Shown: positions 39,610-51,059 of the stretch, one piece after another | Numbering within the stretch: position 1 is the stretch's first letter | How the letters are laid out: each line of letters starts with the position of its first letter | Origin: Lathyrus oleraceus | Lineage: Eukaryota > Streptophyta > Magnoliopsida > Fabales > Fabaceae | Assembly (NCBI RefSeq): GCF_024323335.1 | Contig: NC_066584.1 | Coordinates: 269,615,618-269,679,617, forward strand | DNA length: 64,000 nt | Reading direction: 5' to 3' | Made by a program: the position numbers and the translations under genes | The notes under the pieces: generated by a model | What the model was told of the DNA's origin: nothing | What the model saw: only the letters and a program-made list of their open reading frames with translations | Databases searched by the model: none

Positions 39610-42600
39610 TGTAAGACCCCAATTTTGTCCCTAAGATCCCTCATGGCGTCATAGCATTGCATTGCATAGCCTCAAGGATCATTGAGCATCTTGGCTTCCT
39701 TTCCCTTTGGGTAGGACCTCCTTGTGAGTGGTTTGAGATCACCAGGCATGCTTGTATTGTATATCATTGCTTTTCTTGTTTTATCCACTAACCAAAAGCA
39801 CAAAAATATGTCATTAACATTTTTGTTTTGCAGCATCAAGCAATCACAGGTCAAGCACTTCAAGAGCCTCCTTTGTGCAAGAGCTGAGATATTTTCCTTG
39901 AGATGAGGACCACATGATCATTACAAAGAGCTTACATGAGCTAGAGTTTCATTTTGAAGCCATTTCATCAAGGGTTTGAGGCTCAAATTCATCAAAGCAT
40001 TTCATGATCATCTGAAGACCAAGAAACCAATTGTGCAGTCAACTGAGGACTTTGAGGTTGGGGAGATGAACTTAAACACCTCAATCATGTTCAAATGAAG
40101 TCCATTTGTCATTTCAAACATCTATCTTGAAGATTTTGAAGTCATGGCAAAAGTTTCCAAAAATGGAAAGTGACCTGTAATTTCAAATTTCCAAAAATGG
40201 CAAGTTTCTGGTCCACATTCAACTTGAATTATCAACATCAAAGATGCTTCAAATGGATTTTTGGTGAACATGAAAGTTGAATATCTTTCTCTCCCCTTTT
40301 CAAAAAGTCCTAGTTAATGATCATATGACAAATGGTTGAGAAGTTATGGCCAAATGATCACAAAGTATACATGGAAGTTCAAAGTGACATAACTTTTGAT
40401 TCAAAACTCCAAATTGGTCCACTCTTTTTGAAAAATGCTTCTAATGACCAATACTTTCCAAATGAATCATTGCCATCTTCAAGGCAAGGTTGAGGAAGAA
40501 GATCTGGAGCTGTAAAGGCCTTGAGAGCGTGATTTCAGTGAACTTCATTTCAAGTAAGTTGGAAATTCATCATCTCCTTTTGCCAATTTCTTGTTATAGT
40601 TGTGTAGATCCTGCTTAATGGAGCATGCTGATATGTTTAGTTTTGAAAATGGATGAGAGATGAACATGTATGATGAACTTTCAGTTTAGATTTTGAAAAT
40701 GTTTTTGATCGATCTGCAAAACCTAGCTTGAATTAGATTACATGAACATGATATTTGGATTGTATGTTGAAAGATCTTTCAAATGGTATATCATTTGCTC
40801 GATTCTGGAAAATTTTTGTTGGAGCTCCGCCGGAGACGGCTGGAGAAGACGACTGTCGCCGCCGTCTGGTTCGTTTAAGGTTTTGTTCACGTATGCTTCC
40901 ACGTTAGCTCATGCGTGTCTGTTTCATTGGCTAGGCTTGCTTTGACTTTGCCATGTATTGTTTAAATGATGATTGTGCTGCCACGCATTTTAATGAAACA
41001 CAACGTTTAACCATGCTTGCGTGTTGCTGATTGTACTACTTGTTTGTCCATTCCATTGGTTATTATTCCTTTGACTGTGCCATGTGTTCGCTGACTGCTG
41101 ACTGTGCTTGCCACGCTGATTAATGAAACGGTGTGCTTCAATGTTTGAATTTGGACCGCTTGATGTGTTTAGCGCGCCTGATCATGTGGTGGAGATTTAT
41201 TCTGGATTTAATTCAAATTTTATTTCCCTCCATTTCATTTTTAATATTCCAATTATCTCATTCATCTTTAAAAAATCATAAAAAATAGTAGAATAGTCCA
41301 AATTGACTCCAATTTTTTTTCATGATCTTGTTTTGATGTCTAATTTCTTATAGGATTAATTCCATGATTTGTTTGTTTCTGGATTTTTATTTTGGAATTT
41401 TTGACCGAAACTTATGTTAAATTGACATGTTACATTCATTGCTTTGTGAAATGCTATGTGTTGATTCAATTGATTTGAATTTTTGCATGCTTGATCTTCA
41501 CATGTGATATGAATTTTTGAGCACTGGTTTGAATTTTGTCTCATATGCTATCACTGTTTTTGACACATGAAGATGTATGTGACAATTTGTGTCACATTTT
41601 TTGGCATTGCATTTGTGCATTTTTGTTTACCTATCATTTGAACTCTTCTGGATTTGATTTTTTGCATGATGTTTGTTCATAACATGAGTAACTTGCATAA
41701 AAAATTTCATAGCCATTGCTTGCTTTTCTGTTTTGATTTGGATTTTCTAATTTGGATGTCCACTTTGTGCACCTTTGCTTGCCTTTGCTTTACATTGATC
41801 ATTTGAGTTACTTGCCTTATGAATTGATGTTGGTCCTTTTGAGGACATTTTCTTAATTGTTTGAACTTGCAATATATGAAAGATTGACTTCTGTTTTGAT
41901 CACTTGGTTTGGTTTTGAACCTAGTCTTTGTACTAGTGTTTTGTACATGAACTAACCTTGATTTGTGTTTCAGGTTTGGACCTTTAGCATTAATGGTTGA
42001 GTTGCTCACCTTTTGAGATGCAAATTGGATTGTGTTCTGACTTCTTTGTGTTTTGTAGGGATTTAAGTTGATGTGTTGAGCTCATTGCTTCATTTGATTG
42101 CTTGGGCATTGTTCATTGAATTGTGTAACAGTTGGATACTTTCCCTGTTTGTTTTCTGATTGGTTGTCTAAGATATTAACTGTTTAGCTTTTGTACAGGT
42201 ACAATAGTTGCTAGCTTTTAGCTCTTGCTTGAGCTTTGGATTGTGGTTGATACACCACTTAGGTAGTTATCTCTCTTACTCCATGTAGTCTGGAAGTCCT
42301 GTCACCTTTTTGGCAGGCATTTGGCTGAAGTCCTCCTTAAAAGGCTCTGTTTGTGATTGTTTACATTTGTGCCAAAGACCTCCAAATGAGGCATGTTACT
42401 TGATAAGTCCTCCTAAGTGAAGAGGCAATTGACAGATAGAAGGGATTAGCAATCAATCCCCTGTTATTCAGTGAGTCGTTCATTATGCTCGCACTACGTG
42501 CTGATGCTCTTGAACAAGTAACCAAGATCTTGTTTAGAGTCTGTCAAGTGGAATAGGATCCCACATTCTGGATCCCCACGCTTTCTTTGTCATAAGCTCA

Positions 42601-44128
42601 CCCAGGCCAGGGTTAAGAGCATGAGGTCTCATCCTCATTTCCATTTTCATCAGCTTCACCCTAACTCTCAATGTTAGTGGTTAAGAGCTCCAGCTTACCA
42701 TTACAGTTTGGCTTGTTTGTCGAGGTTGACATGACCCCTCTTGACTAAAGCCCACCTATTTGATTGAGCCTCTTGTTTGTATATAGTGTGTGATGCATTG
42801 TTTGCTTGATTGCTTTGCATGTGTTTGCTTTTGACATTTGTTTGTTGTTTGGAGTCGGATCTAAGTCCATATATTGGCATTCTGTTTCCTGTTTGATGTT
42901 TAGAGTCGGATCTAAGTCCATCTATTGGCATTCCGTTTCTGTTTTGTTATTTGGAGTCGGATCTAAGTCCATATATTAGCATTCTGTTTCTGTTTTGTTG
43001 TTGGGAGTCGGATCTAAGTCCATCTATTGGCATTCTATTTCCGTTTTGCTTTCAGGAGTTGGGTGTAAGTCCATTTATTGGCAGCTTGTTTCCTTTTCAT
43101 TTGGGTTCTCTTTTGAGACTTGTTATTTGCTTTTGCCTTGTGCTTGCTCATTCCAAAGGAACTTACTTGGATCATCTCTATGGTCTCGAGAAAGGAACTC
43201 CTATTGTGGTTTTATCCCTTAACCATCACCCTTAACCTTTTCTCTCCATTTTAACCAAAACCAAAAACTATTTGTGCAAACATTTGACTTGTTTTCAACA
43301 TTAGAAACCTAAGCCTTAGGCTTTTGATTTTTCAAACTTTCTTTTCATAACACTCATTTTGAATTGAATCTTTAAGTCAACTTTGACCATTTTTGTACAT
43401 AATTCTAATTGGTTAATGTAACCCATTCAAATGTGCTTCTTTTGTGGTTTCAATGATCACTTCTTAATCAAATTTTCCATAAACCTTTTGCTATTAGGTT
43501 TGAGTTATCTTTGTGGTAGATGTAATACTCACCTTTGTCCTTAGTGAGTGGACAATAAGTCTTCCATGCTTATTATAGGGTTAACCCCTCATTAGCATGT
43601 CGAAGCTATCCTCACATGGTGGACTTGTGGTTTTTCAGGTCGAGTTTTCTCCCTTTGATAACAAAAGACCTTAAGGCTTTTGGACCAATCAATCCACTCA
43701 TTTGTTTCGAAATCTTTTACCCGAACTACGAGGTTTTGATCCTAATATTTTCATAAGAGGGTACGTAGGCAATGGGTTCATCCATCCAAACACAAAATGT
43801 AAATAAACTTGTATATTCTTTTCTCATCTCTTCAATCATGCTTGCACAAATAAAATTTTCACAAACAATAACCTTTGCAACAAGCGTGAAAAGGGCTCCC
43901 TAGGAGTACCTAGGATGCATTGGGTGCCTAACACCTTCCCATTGCATAACCAACCCCCTTACCCAGATCTCTGACTTTCTTTTACTAGTTTTGTTTGTAA
44001 AACTTTTAGGTTTTTGTTCGCTTTCTAACCTTTCCTTTGGATAAATAGAAGTGCGGTGGCGACTCGACTTTGTATGCTTTACCTTGGATTTAGTCAATAT
44101 CTCCAATGGTAACGAATACACCGCTACA
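39610..44128 (+). mobile_element. Solo LTR B (4519 bp) of an Ogre-like element
   Basis: Begins TGTAAGACCCCAATTTTGTC and ends CCGCTACA, flanked on both sides by CATTC (39605-39609 and 44129-44133). This proves a single LTR with its original 5-bp target duplication: internal sequence was lost by LTR-LTR recombination. It carries the conserved U5 block (43721-43775) and a 51-bp tandem repeat (42851-43095). The internal TGGCGACTC at 44056 is part of the LTR, not a primer-binding site. No coding region is supported. Confidence 0.93.
42851..43095 (+). repeat. 51-bp tandem repeat in LTR B
   Basis: Nearly five copies of GAGTCGGATCTAAGTCCAT plus about 32 bp of ATTGGCATTCTGTTTC-type sequence, starting at 42852, 42903, 42954, 43005 and 43056 (exact 51-bp spacing). 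The last copy is diverged. Confidence 0.92.
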
Positions 44129-44970
44129 CATTCATAAGAATTTTACTAAATTTTCAAGGAACTTAGATACTCTTGTTGCAAACATCACACATATTTTGAT
44201 CGTGGATATTGGAAGGAGGAATACTCGGAAATACGATTTCAGATGTCTCGATCTCATGGAATTAAGGAAGCTGCTAACATGTTTTATGGATGATCCTAAG
44301 GATTTCAGAGACCATTTTGTAAGACTTTTATCTGTGATACCTACTAATGTTAAGGATGGTCTTCTCTGTACTTTGGTTCAGTTCTATGATCTTGTCTACC
44401 GGTGCTTCACTTTCCCTGATTATCAGTTGTTGCCTATGATGGAGGAGTATGCTTATCTTTTGGGTATACCAGTTTCTGATAGAGTTCCTTTTAGTGGGGT
44501 GAAAGGAATTCTTGAATCTCGGGTTATTTCCGAAACCATTCATCTGAGGAAGTCTGACATAGATGTCAATCTCACTGTCAAAAGAGGTATCATAGGGTTC
44601 ACTTTAAGGTTTTTGTTGGAAAAAGCCTTTTCTTTTGCTAATGCTGGTAGCATAATGGCATTCAAGATTGTTCTGGCCTTACTCATATATGGTTTGGTCT
44701 TGTTTCCTAACATTGACAATTTCATTGATGTTAATGCTACGAGGATCTTTTTGATTAGGAATCTGGTTCCAACTCTGCTCGGCGATACTTATTTCTCCAT
44801 TCATCATAAGACTTCTAAAGGGGGTGGAAGTATTTTCTGTTGTGTACCTTTACTGTAAGAGTGGTTTATTTCGCACTTGCCGCAATCTCCTATCTTCCAA
44901 GAAAACAAGGATTGTTTAAGGTGGTCTCAAAGACTTATGTCTCTCACCAATGATGACATTACTTGGTACT
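44129..44970 (+). pseudogene. Element A ORF1 fragment with premature stop
   Basis: This is the Ogre ORF1 protein, of unknown function, related to the plant mobile-domain-like family often annotated DUF7745. The open frame runs from the target duplication through QFYDLVYRCFTFPDYQLLP, LIYGLVLFPNIDNFIDV and CCVPLL, then hits TAA at 44856-44858. After that stop the frame is open again (EWFISHLPQSP...WSQRLMSLTNDDITWY) until the insertion at 44970. The product of element D aligns across this point (CCIPLLYQWLVSH...WSQKLVGLTENSIIWYP), so the TAA replaces a tyrosine codon. The C-terminal half is outside the window. The protein is therefore broken by both a nonsense mutation and a transposon insertion. 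Confidence 0.85.
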
Positions 44971-45340
44971 TGTCGCACCTCGAAAAATGCGATTCCTCGC
45001 GATGGTCGCGGAAAAATTAGTTCGAACAGAGTCGCCACCGAACTTTATTTATCCCAATGAAGGAATAGGAAAATATCGATAAAACCTTTTAGAAAATAGA
45101 ATAATGGTCGTCGCAACCATATTCGGGTTCGGGAGTCGATTACGCAAGGGGAAGGTATTAGCACCCCTCACGTCCGTTGTACTCAACGGGAACCTTTTAG
45201 TCCAATTTGCTATTTGAATGTTAATTACATGTTATTTGTTTTTCTTCGGGTAATTAGAATTGATGATAGATATGGGTGAAGACCTCAAAGGGGGAAAAGG
45301 GAGGTTTTTTATTAGTGTGCTCGCGAAGATACAGCAATCT

Positions 45341-45394
45341 CCTGCCTACGTATCCTTATAGTGCAATAAGGAAATCAGAGCATTCGTAGTTCGG
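45341..45394 (-). promoter_or_regulatory. Conserved U5 block in LTR D
   Basis: On the minus strand, CCGAACTACGAATGCTCTG followed by TCCTTAT-TGCACT-ATAAGGA (a perfect 7-bp stem) and TACGTAGGCA. Near-identical in LTR C (34393-34450) and recognisable in LTRs A and B. Probably a structural or 3'-processing signal; function inferred. Confidence 0.6.
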
Positions 45395-45609
45395 GCAACT
45401 ACGGTTTTTTGTTGGTGTCTTTTAATGAACAACTGTGTAGATCGCGTTCTAAAGGCTAAACGCTGGCTTGTTTACTCTCGGCGGAGGCTTAAGCATTGGT
45501 TTGTTATGCGCATTAGAAAGGATTAACAGTGTTCTTTTGAAAAGAATTTTTAAGTTGTTGGTCGCACGGGGGGCGAGGAATTAAGTTTGATTTGTGAAGG
45601 TGTTTTGAA

Positions 45610-47000
45610 TTTATTCGATTGTGTTTTAATTTGATGACGAAGATTCGAGCAATGTGGCGTACGCCAATTATTCGAATAATCGAGAGATAATAAAGCGGAA
45701 GCTTACTATTCTCCTTTTCATTCAAAATTAATTTAAAATAATACTTTTGGGATTTGTAATTAATCGAGGGAGTAATTTTAGTTAAGGAGCTTTGGGGTTT
45801 TAATTAAATGACAAAAATTCGAGCAATATGGCGTACGCCAATTATCCGAATAATCGAGAGATAATGAAGCGGATGCTCACTAATCTCCTTTTCATTCAAG
45901 ATTAATTTAAATAGTGTTTTTAGAATTTGTAATTAATTTGAGAAAATAATCTTAATTTTATAGAATTTTTAGGGTTTTAATTAAATGACGACAATTTGAG
46001 CAATATGGCGTACGTCAATTATTCGAATAGTCGAGAGGTAGTAAAGCGGAAGCTTACTATTCTCTTTTTCATTCAAAATTACATTATTAAATAATTTTAA
46101 GAGAATATTAGAATAATTAAATTGGGAAAATGATTTTAATTTTATAGAGTTTCTTAAGGTTTTAATTAAATGACGACAATTCGAGCAATATGGCGTACGC
46201 CAATTATTCGAATAGTCGAGAGGTAGTAAAGCGGAAGCTTACTATTCTCCTTTTCATTCAAAATTACATTATTAAATAATTTTAAGAGAATATTAGAATA
46301 ATTAAATTTGGGAAAATGATTTTAATTTTATAGAGTTTTTTAAGGTTTTAATTAAATGACGACAATTCGAGCAATATGGCGTACGCCAATTATTCGAATA
46401 GTCGAGAGGTAGTAAAGCGGAAGCTCACTATTCTCCTTTTCATTCAAAATTAAATTATTAAATAATTTTAAGAGAATATTAGAATAATTAAATTGGGAAA
46501 ATGATTTTAATTTTATAGAGTTTTTTAAGGTTTTAATTAAATGACGACAATTCGAGCAATATGGCGTACGCCAATTATTCGAATAGTCGAGAGGTAGTAA
46601 AGCGGAAGCTTACTATTCTCCTTTTCATTCAAAATTACATTATTAAATAATTTTAAGAAAATATTAGAATAATTAAATTTGGGAAAATGATTTTAATTTT
46701 ATAGAGTTTTTTAAGGTTTTAATTAAATGACGACAATTCGAGCAATATGGCGTACGCCAATTATTCGAATAGTCGAGAGGTAGTAAAGCGGAAGCTCACT
46801 ATTCTCCTTTTCATTCAAAATTAAATTATTAAATAATGAAATTTTTAAGATTTTATAATCTTGAGGAAGTCATTAATTTAATAGAGTTTTAGAGTTTTAA
46901 ATTAAATGACGAGAACTCGAGTAATATGGCGTACGCCAATTATTCGAATAATCGAGAGATAATAAAGCGGATGCTCATTAATCTCTTTTTCATTAAAATA
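45610..47000. repeat. ~185-bp tandem array in LTR D with a 12-bp palindrome
   Basis: Eight copies, with the landmark GCGTACGCCAATTA at about 45657, 45831, 46008, 46193, 46379, 46564, 46750 and 46929 (spacing 174-186 bp). Each copy centres on TGGCGTACGCCA, a perfect palindrome (one copy has a base change, one lacks a flank match), within larger imperfect symmetry ATTCGAGCAAT...AATTATTCGAAT. Confidence 0.93.
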
Positions 47001-48240
47001 TTTTTAGAAAGTATATTAATTAACTATGATGTTCTAAACTTGATTGGGAATAATAATCAAAATTAAGCTATTATTATGTAATTGTAATTATCTTTTAATA
47101 AAGCATATAAAATAAGAACATAATAGGTCAAAGAATCTGGGTGTGTGGGCGATAAACAGGGGTAAAAATCTCAACAAAAAAAAAACAGGTCATAATGGGC
47201 TCGGGGAGGCCCAAAACCTTAACACCAAAAAAGCCTAGTGATGGCAAGAAGATTGAGGGAGGCGGTATATGGTCAGACCAAGAGTCAAGAAATGACCACT
47301 GAATAATCATGTTCGGCTTTGAAAAAGGCAAGTGGGTTAATATGCACTTATCATCATCATTTACTATGCATAATAATAATAATAAACTAATGGAATGGAA
47401 TGCAAAAAGTGAACATCATTAGCCCAGCCGTCTCCCTCTTTTCATTAATCATTCTCATTTAATTATGGATTCAAAATTTGAGTATTAATTAATGAAATAA
47501 AAGAGATTAAATGGGAACTTAAAGGCCAATGACATCTAATTAAAAGAAATCACACTAATTCCCTTTCTCAAACTCTCTCTCTCTCTCCAATTTTCGTCTA
47601 TCTTCCTTCTGTTAACCTTTATTTTTCTTTTTCATTATTCTAACATCAACGTCGACACTGAGGAAAACCTGGTGGTAACCACCTAATCTCCACGTCGGAA
47701 CCTCTCTCTGTAAGGCCACGGCGGCGTTGTCGCGGGTACACAAAAATCACACCTAAATCCTAGCCAAACAAACATTTCCAAACACGAACCTAACCATGTA
47801 ACTTCCAAATCAAAAACAAACGACCCAAAGAAATCGAAACAAAAACCGAAACAACAAGACAACAGAAATCTCGTGTAATAATCATGGGGGTTATGGCATT
47901 TGAGGCGATGTGAACAAGATGGCAATATCAAATCATGCAAAGGAGAAATGTTAAATACCAAATCGGAGCTAGTCCGACGTTTCAACTCCGGCAAGGTGAG
48001 GTAAATGATCCTTAGGTCCTTCAAGGTTCTTTCTTCCTCCCGAACTTTCCGCCTTCTTCGCTTCCTCTTTAACGATTTGGGTTCGTTTCGGTTTTGACGG
48101 GGGGCTTAGCTCGAGCTTGTTGAGCTTCGGTGTGAAAATCTCAACAAGTTCAAAACGGAGCTTTTAACTAGGGTTTCGGAATGATTTCTCCAGAGTAACG
48201 GCGCAGAAATTCGGATCCCTACTTCATCCCTGGAGGTCCT

Positions 48241-48248
48241 TATTTATA
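48241..48248 (-). promoter_or_regulatory. TATA box in LTR D
   Basis: On the minus strand, GCTATAAATAAGGACC. Transcription would start near 48213 and proceed to lower coordinates; the downstream region includes ACCCTAGTTAAAAGC. Inferred promoter of a full-length element's 5' LTR copy. Confidence 0.6.
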
Positions 48249-50800
48249 GCATTTTTGATGTACGAGGTTTTGAATTCCTCTCTCATGAGCTTGGCAAGTT
48301 AGTGGGAGAATCATTCCGTTAGGTAGCAGAATTTCTCAGAGTTAGTGGTGCTTCAAATCGGTGTGGTCCCTCAAATGGCAGGATGAGGTTTTGTCTGTAG
48401 TGAATCCGTGGTAACCACCTATTTTTTACTTTTCACTGCAGTAATTGTCTATTTTACTTAGCATTTGCCATTTTTTTTTTAAGCTCGTGTTCTGATTTTG
48501 CAATAGGTTTATGTTGTGATAGATGCATGTTTACAAGGTTTGGAAGATTGACGAGTATGTTTCATCGTGACAGGTATTTTCTTGTATTGATTTTCATGAA
48601 TCCTTAAACTTTGCCAATTCTATGCCTGACTTCAATGTGCCATGGCTTTGCAGGTTTTGTCATGCTATCATGCTATCTTGAATGCTGACTGCTGGATTGG
48701 TTTCTCTCACATATCTTAGGACATGTTTGGTTTTGGTTGAAGGATGGGTAGGCCATTAGAATTTATGCGTTTGGTGTTGGTCTGAGCATGGTATTAGTTA
48801 GGTTAAATGTTGGTTTGATGCAGGTTTTTTTAAATGATGACAGGTAGGTAGATGGCATAGTTATGTGATGGATAGACTTGCATCATGAGTTTGGCATGTG
48901 GTTGTGCATTATTGGTTGTTGTAAAGATTGAAGTCATGGTGATGGTGAATTCATGATGCTTGGTATCACTTTGTTGTTGTAGTGATTCCGGGCTGGTGTA
49001 TAGCGGCAGCATTTTGTCCTGTTCGGCCTGTTCGGCCTTAGGTACGTTATGCGTCGTGCATCTTGGTATCATGGTGTAATTATGCTGAATCTGCTTTACG
49101 TCACCGCGTGGCTCTTATGGTATTAAAAATGTATTGCAGGTTGCTTCTTTACAGGTCATATACCAGTCAATTTCATGAAGTGGCTCGTGCATAATTAACA
49201 AGTTAAGGTATCAAAGTCCATTCTTAGGATGCTTTTTATGTACAAACTTGAAAATAACTTGTTCTTCATTTGTTTATTGTTCTACTCCTGGTATGGCTGT
49301 TATGAAATTATTCGAGCGTTGCAAGATGTATGGTTGGTGATTTTGTAAGGAGGCATTTGTGTTATGCAGGTACAGGGATAATTTAGAAAACCATTTTCTT
49401 GCCTGGAAATAGCATTAGATCAAACACATACCATAGCTGTCAACACACATTATCAAGCTTGGAGATCACTTCTTGTAATACGGTCGGTCTGTTCGTGCAC
49501 GGGACTTAAGTGTGGTTTGTGTTTTGGTGAGGTAAGCTGCACTTGGTTCATTTTTGGATTGTGGAGGTATTCACTCAACTTATGTTATGTCATGGTTTTA
49601 TCTGGTCATGGATAACTTGGTGTAGTGATAATGATATCATGCTAGGCGTTCTTTGCCGGTTCAATATAACACAATGAGTTTGGCCAAGGCTTGGAGAAAA
49701 AGATGCAAAGCCAATTATCCTGAACTCGGGTGATGAAACATGGACAATTGAGGTTTTGCTGTAGGTTGAACATGGCTGCAACTTGCCGCAACCACGGCAT
49801 CATTATTCACAGTTGGCTTGGTTTTGCAGTTTGGACTTGGACGGCTTGGCTAGTGGCGTTCCGAATTTGTACTGCATTAAATCACCAGTTTGTTGTGCTC
49901 TGGAACTTCTTGAGCTTTCTGTAATTACTTAGGCTTTTTATTTGGAATGCTGAGTTTTGAGTAGTTTGTAGCCTTATGTCTGCTGCGTTCATGGCTTTCC
50001 CGTCCAACTACCCTTTTTATGTTCTATTTGTTTTGGATATGTATGCTGGCGGGATACGTAGACTGGATAACGTTTTTTTAATGGAAAATTGGGTCATGGA
50101 TGTTAACAAAAGTGATTATGAAAATGGATTATGGATGTTAGTGGATAACTGTATTATGACAGGTATGAATGAATTTGAATGTGGATTAATTGAATCTAAA
50201 TGAATTGAATTTGGATTGGGCCTAAAGAAATGTGGGATGGGCTTAACAACAAAAATAAAATGAAATGATTAAATTTTCAAAAAAACCAACTCAATTCTTT
50301 AAAATCAATCTGGATCGTCCAACCTGACTCGAGCTAAAATTAATCCGGAAAAGAGTAAAAAATGATTTTGAAGAGCCAAATTTATTCTTAAAGGCCAAAT
50401 CTAACTCCCGAATCAACTCTAAACTTAAAAAGTTGGTTTTAAAAATTGTAAAACAAGAGAAACAATCAGTGCACATATTATGACTTGATGGCCAAATAAT
50501 GACTATTCATGGCACGAATTGATGAATTCCACTGACGCAACTTGAAACTAAGATTGAACCAAAATCAAATGAACGAGCAAATATTGATCTAATTATGCAC
50601 TCGAAATACCTGACCAAGAACCAAACAGCTAGCTAAAAAAAAGAGATCAGGACCTAGATGAAATATTACCCACATGGCCATCTGATTAACAGGACATGTT
50701 ACCCATTGCGATAGTTAAGGCATGAACCAGCCGTGATTGCTTTAAGATTATAAACACCAATGAAAGCTTCAAGTAGTCTGGACAAAATTGGGGTATGACA

Positions 50801-50812
50801 GCTGCCCCTATT
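50801..50812 (-). promoter_or_regulatory. Polypurine tract of element D
   Basis: On the minus strand, AATAGGGGCAGC abuts the LTR start TGTCATACC. Serves as primer for plus-strand DNA synthesis in LTR retrotransposons. Confidence 0.75.
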
Positions 50813-51059
50813 TAATTACCGTGAACTAGAAAGCAGAAATGATAGTAGTCTTCATGCGTTCATAGTGAAAGGTAATTAAATACAAGAAGACCCGAGTTTT
50901 GTCCTTTGAGATGGAAAGAATAAATTCATAAAGGGAAAGTGTAGTGAGAAATACAGTATGAGAAGGAATCGTTAGCACAGTATCTTGGATAATTACAATC
51001 GAGGTATCCCATTAAAGGAATGATGTCCCAACTGTATCCAAGATCTTCTGGTAATAAAT

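Larger units (their letters stand above)
34639..44970 (+). mobile_element. Ogre-like element A, 5' part, interrupted twice
   Basis: Element A comprises LTR 34639-38937, a primer-binding site at 38944, a leader to 39609 and ORF1 from 44129 to 44970. It is split by solo LTR B (39610-44128) and ended in this window by insertion of element D at 44970. The rest should lie beyond D's 5' LTR, outside the window. The left flank CTTCC (34634-34638) would be its 5-bp target duplication; the other copy is not visible. Confidence 0.8.
44971..50800 (-). repeat. 3' LTR of element D (5830 bp)
   Basis: On the minus strand it starts TGTCATACCCCAATTTTGTC at 50800, directly after the polypurine tract, and ends GGTGCGACA at 44971. 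It contains a TATA box (48241-48248), a tandem array of about 185-bp units (45610-47000), the conserved U5 block (45341-45394) and a TGGCGACTC near the 3' end. Short open frames inside do not resemble proteins. Confidence 0.88.

Noticed and set aside
44056..44064. TGGCGACTC as a primer-binding site after LTR B
   Set aside because: The target duplication CATTC shows LTR B ends at 44128, so this motif is inside the LTR. LTR D has the same internal motif near its end.
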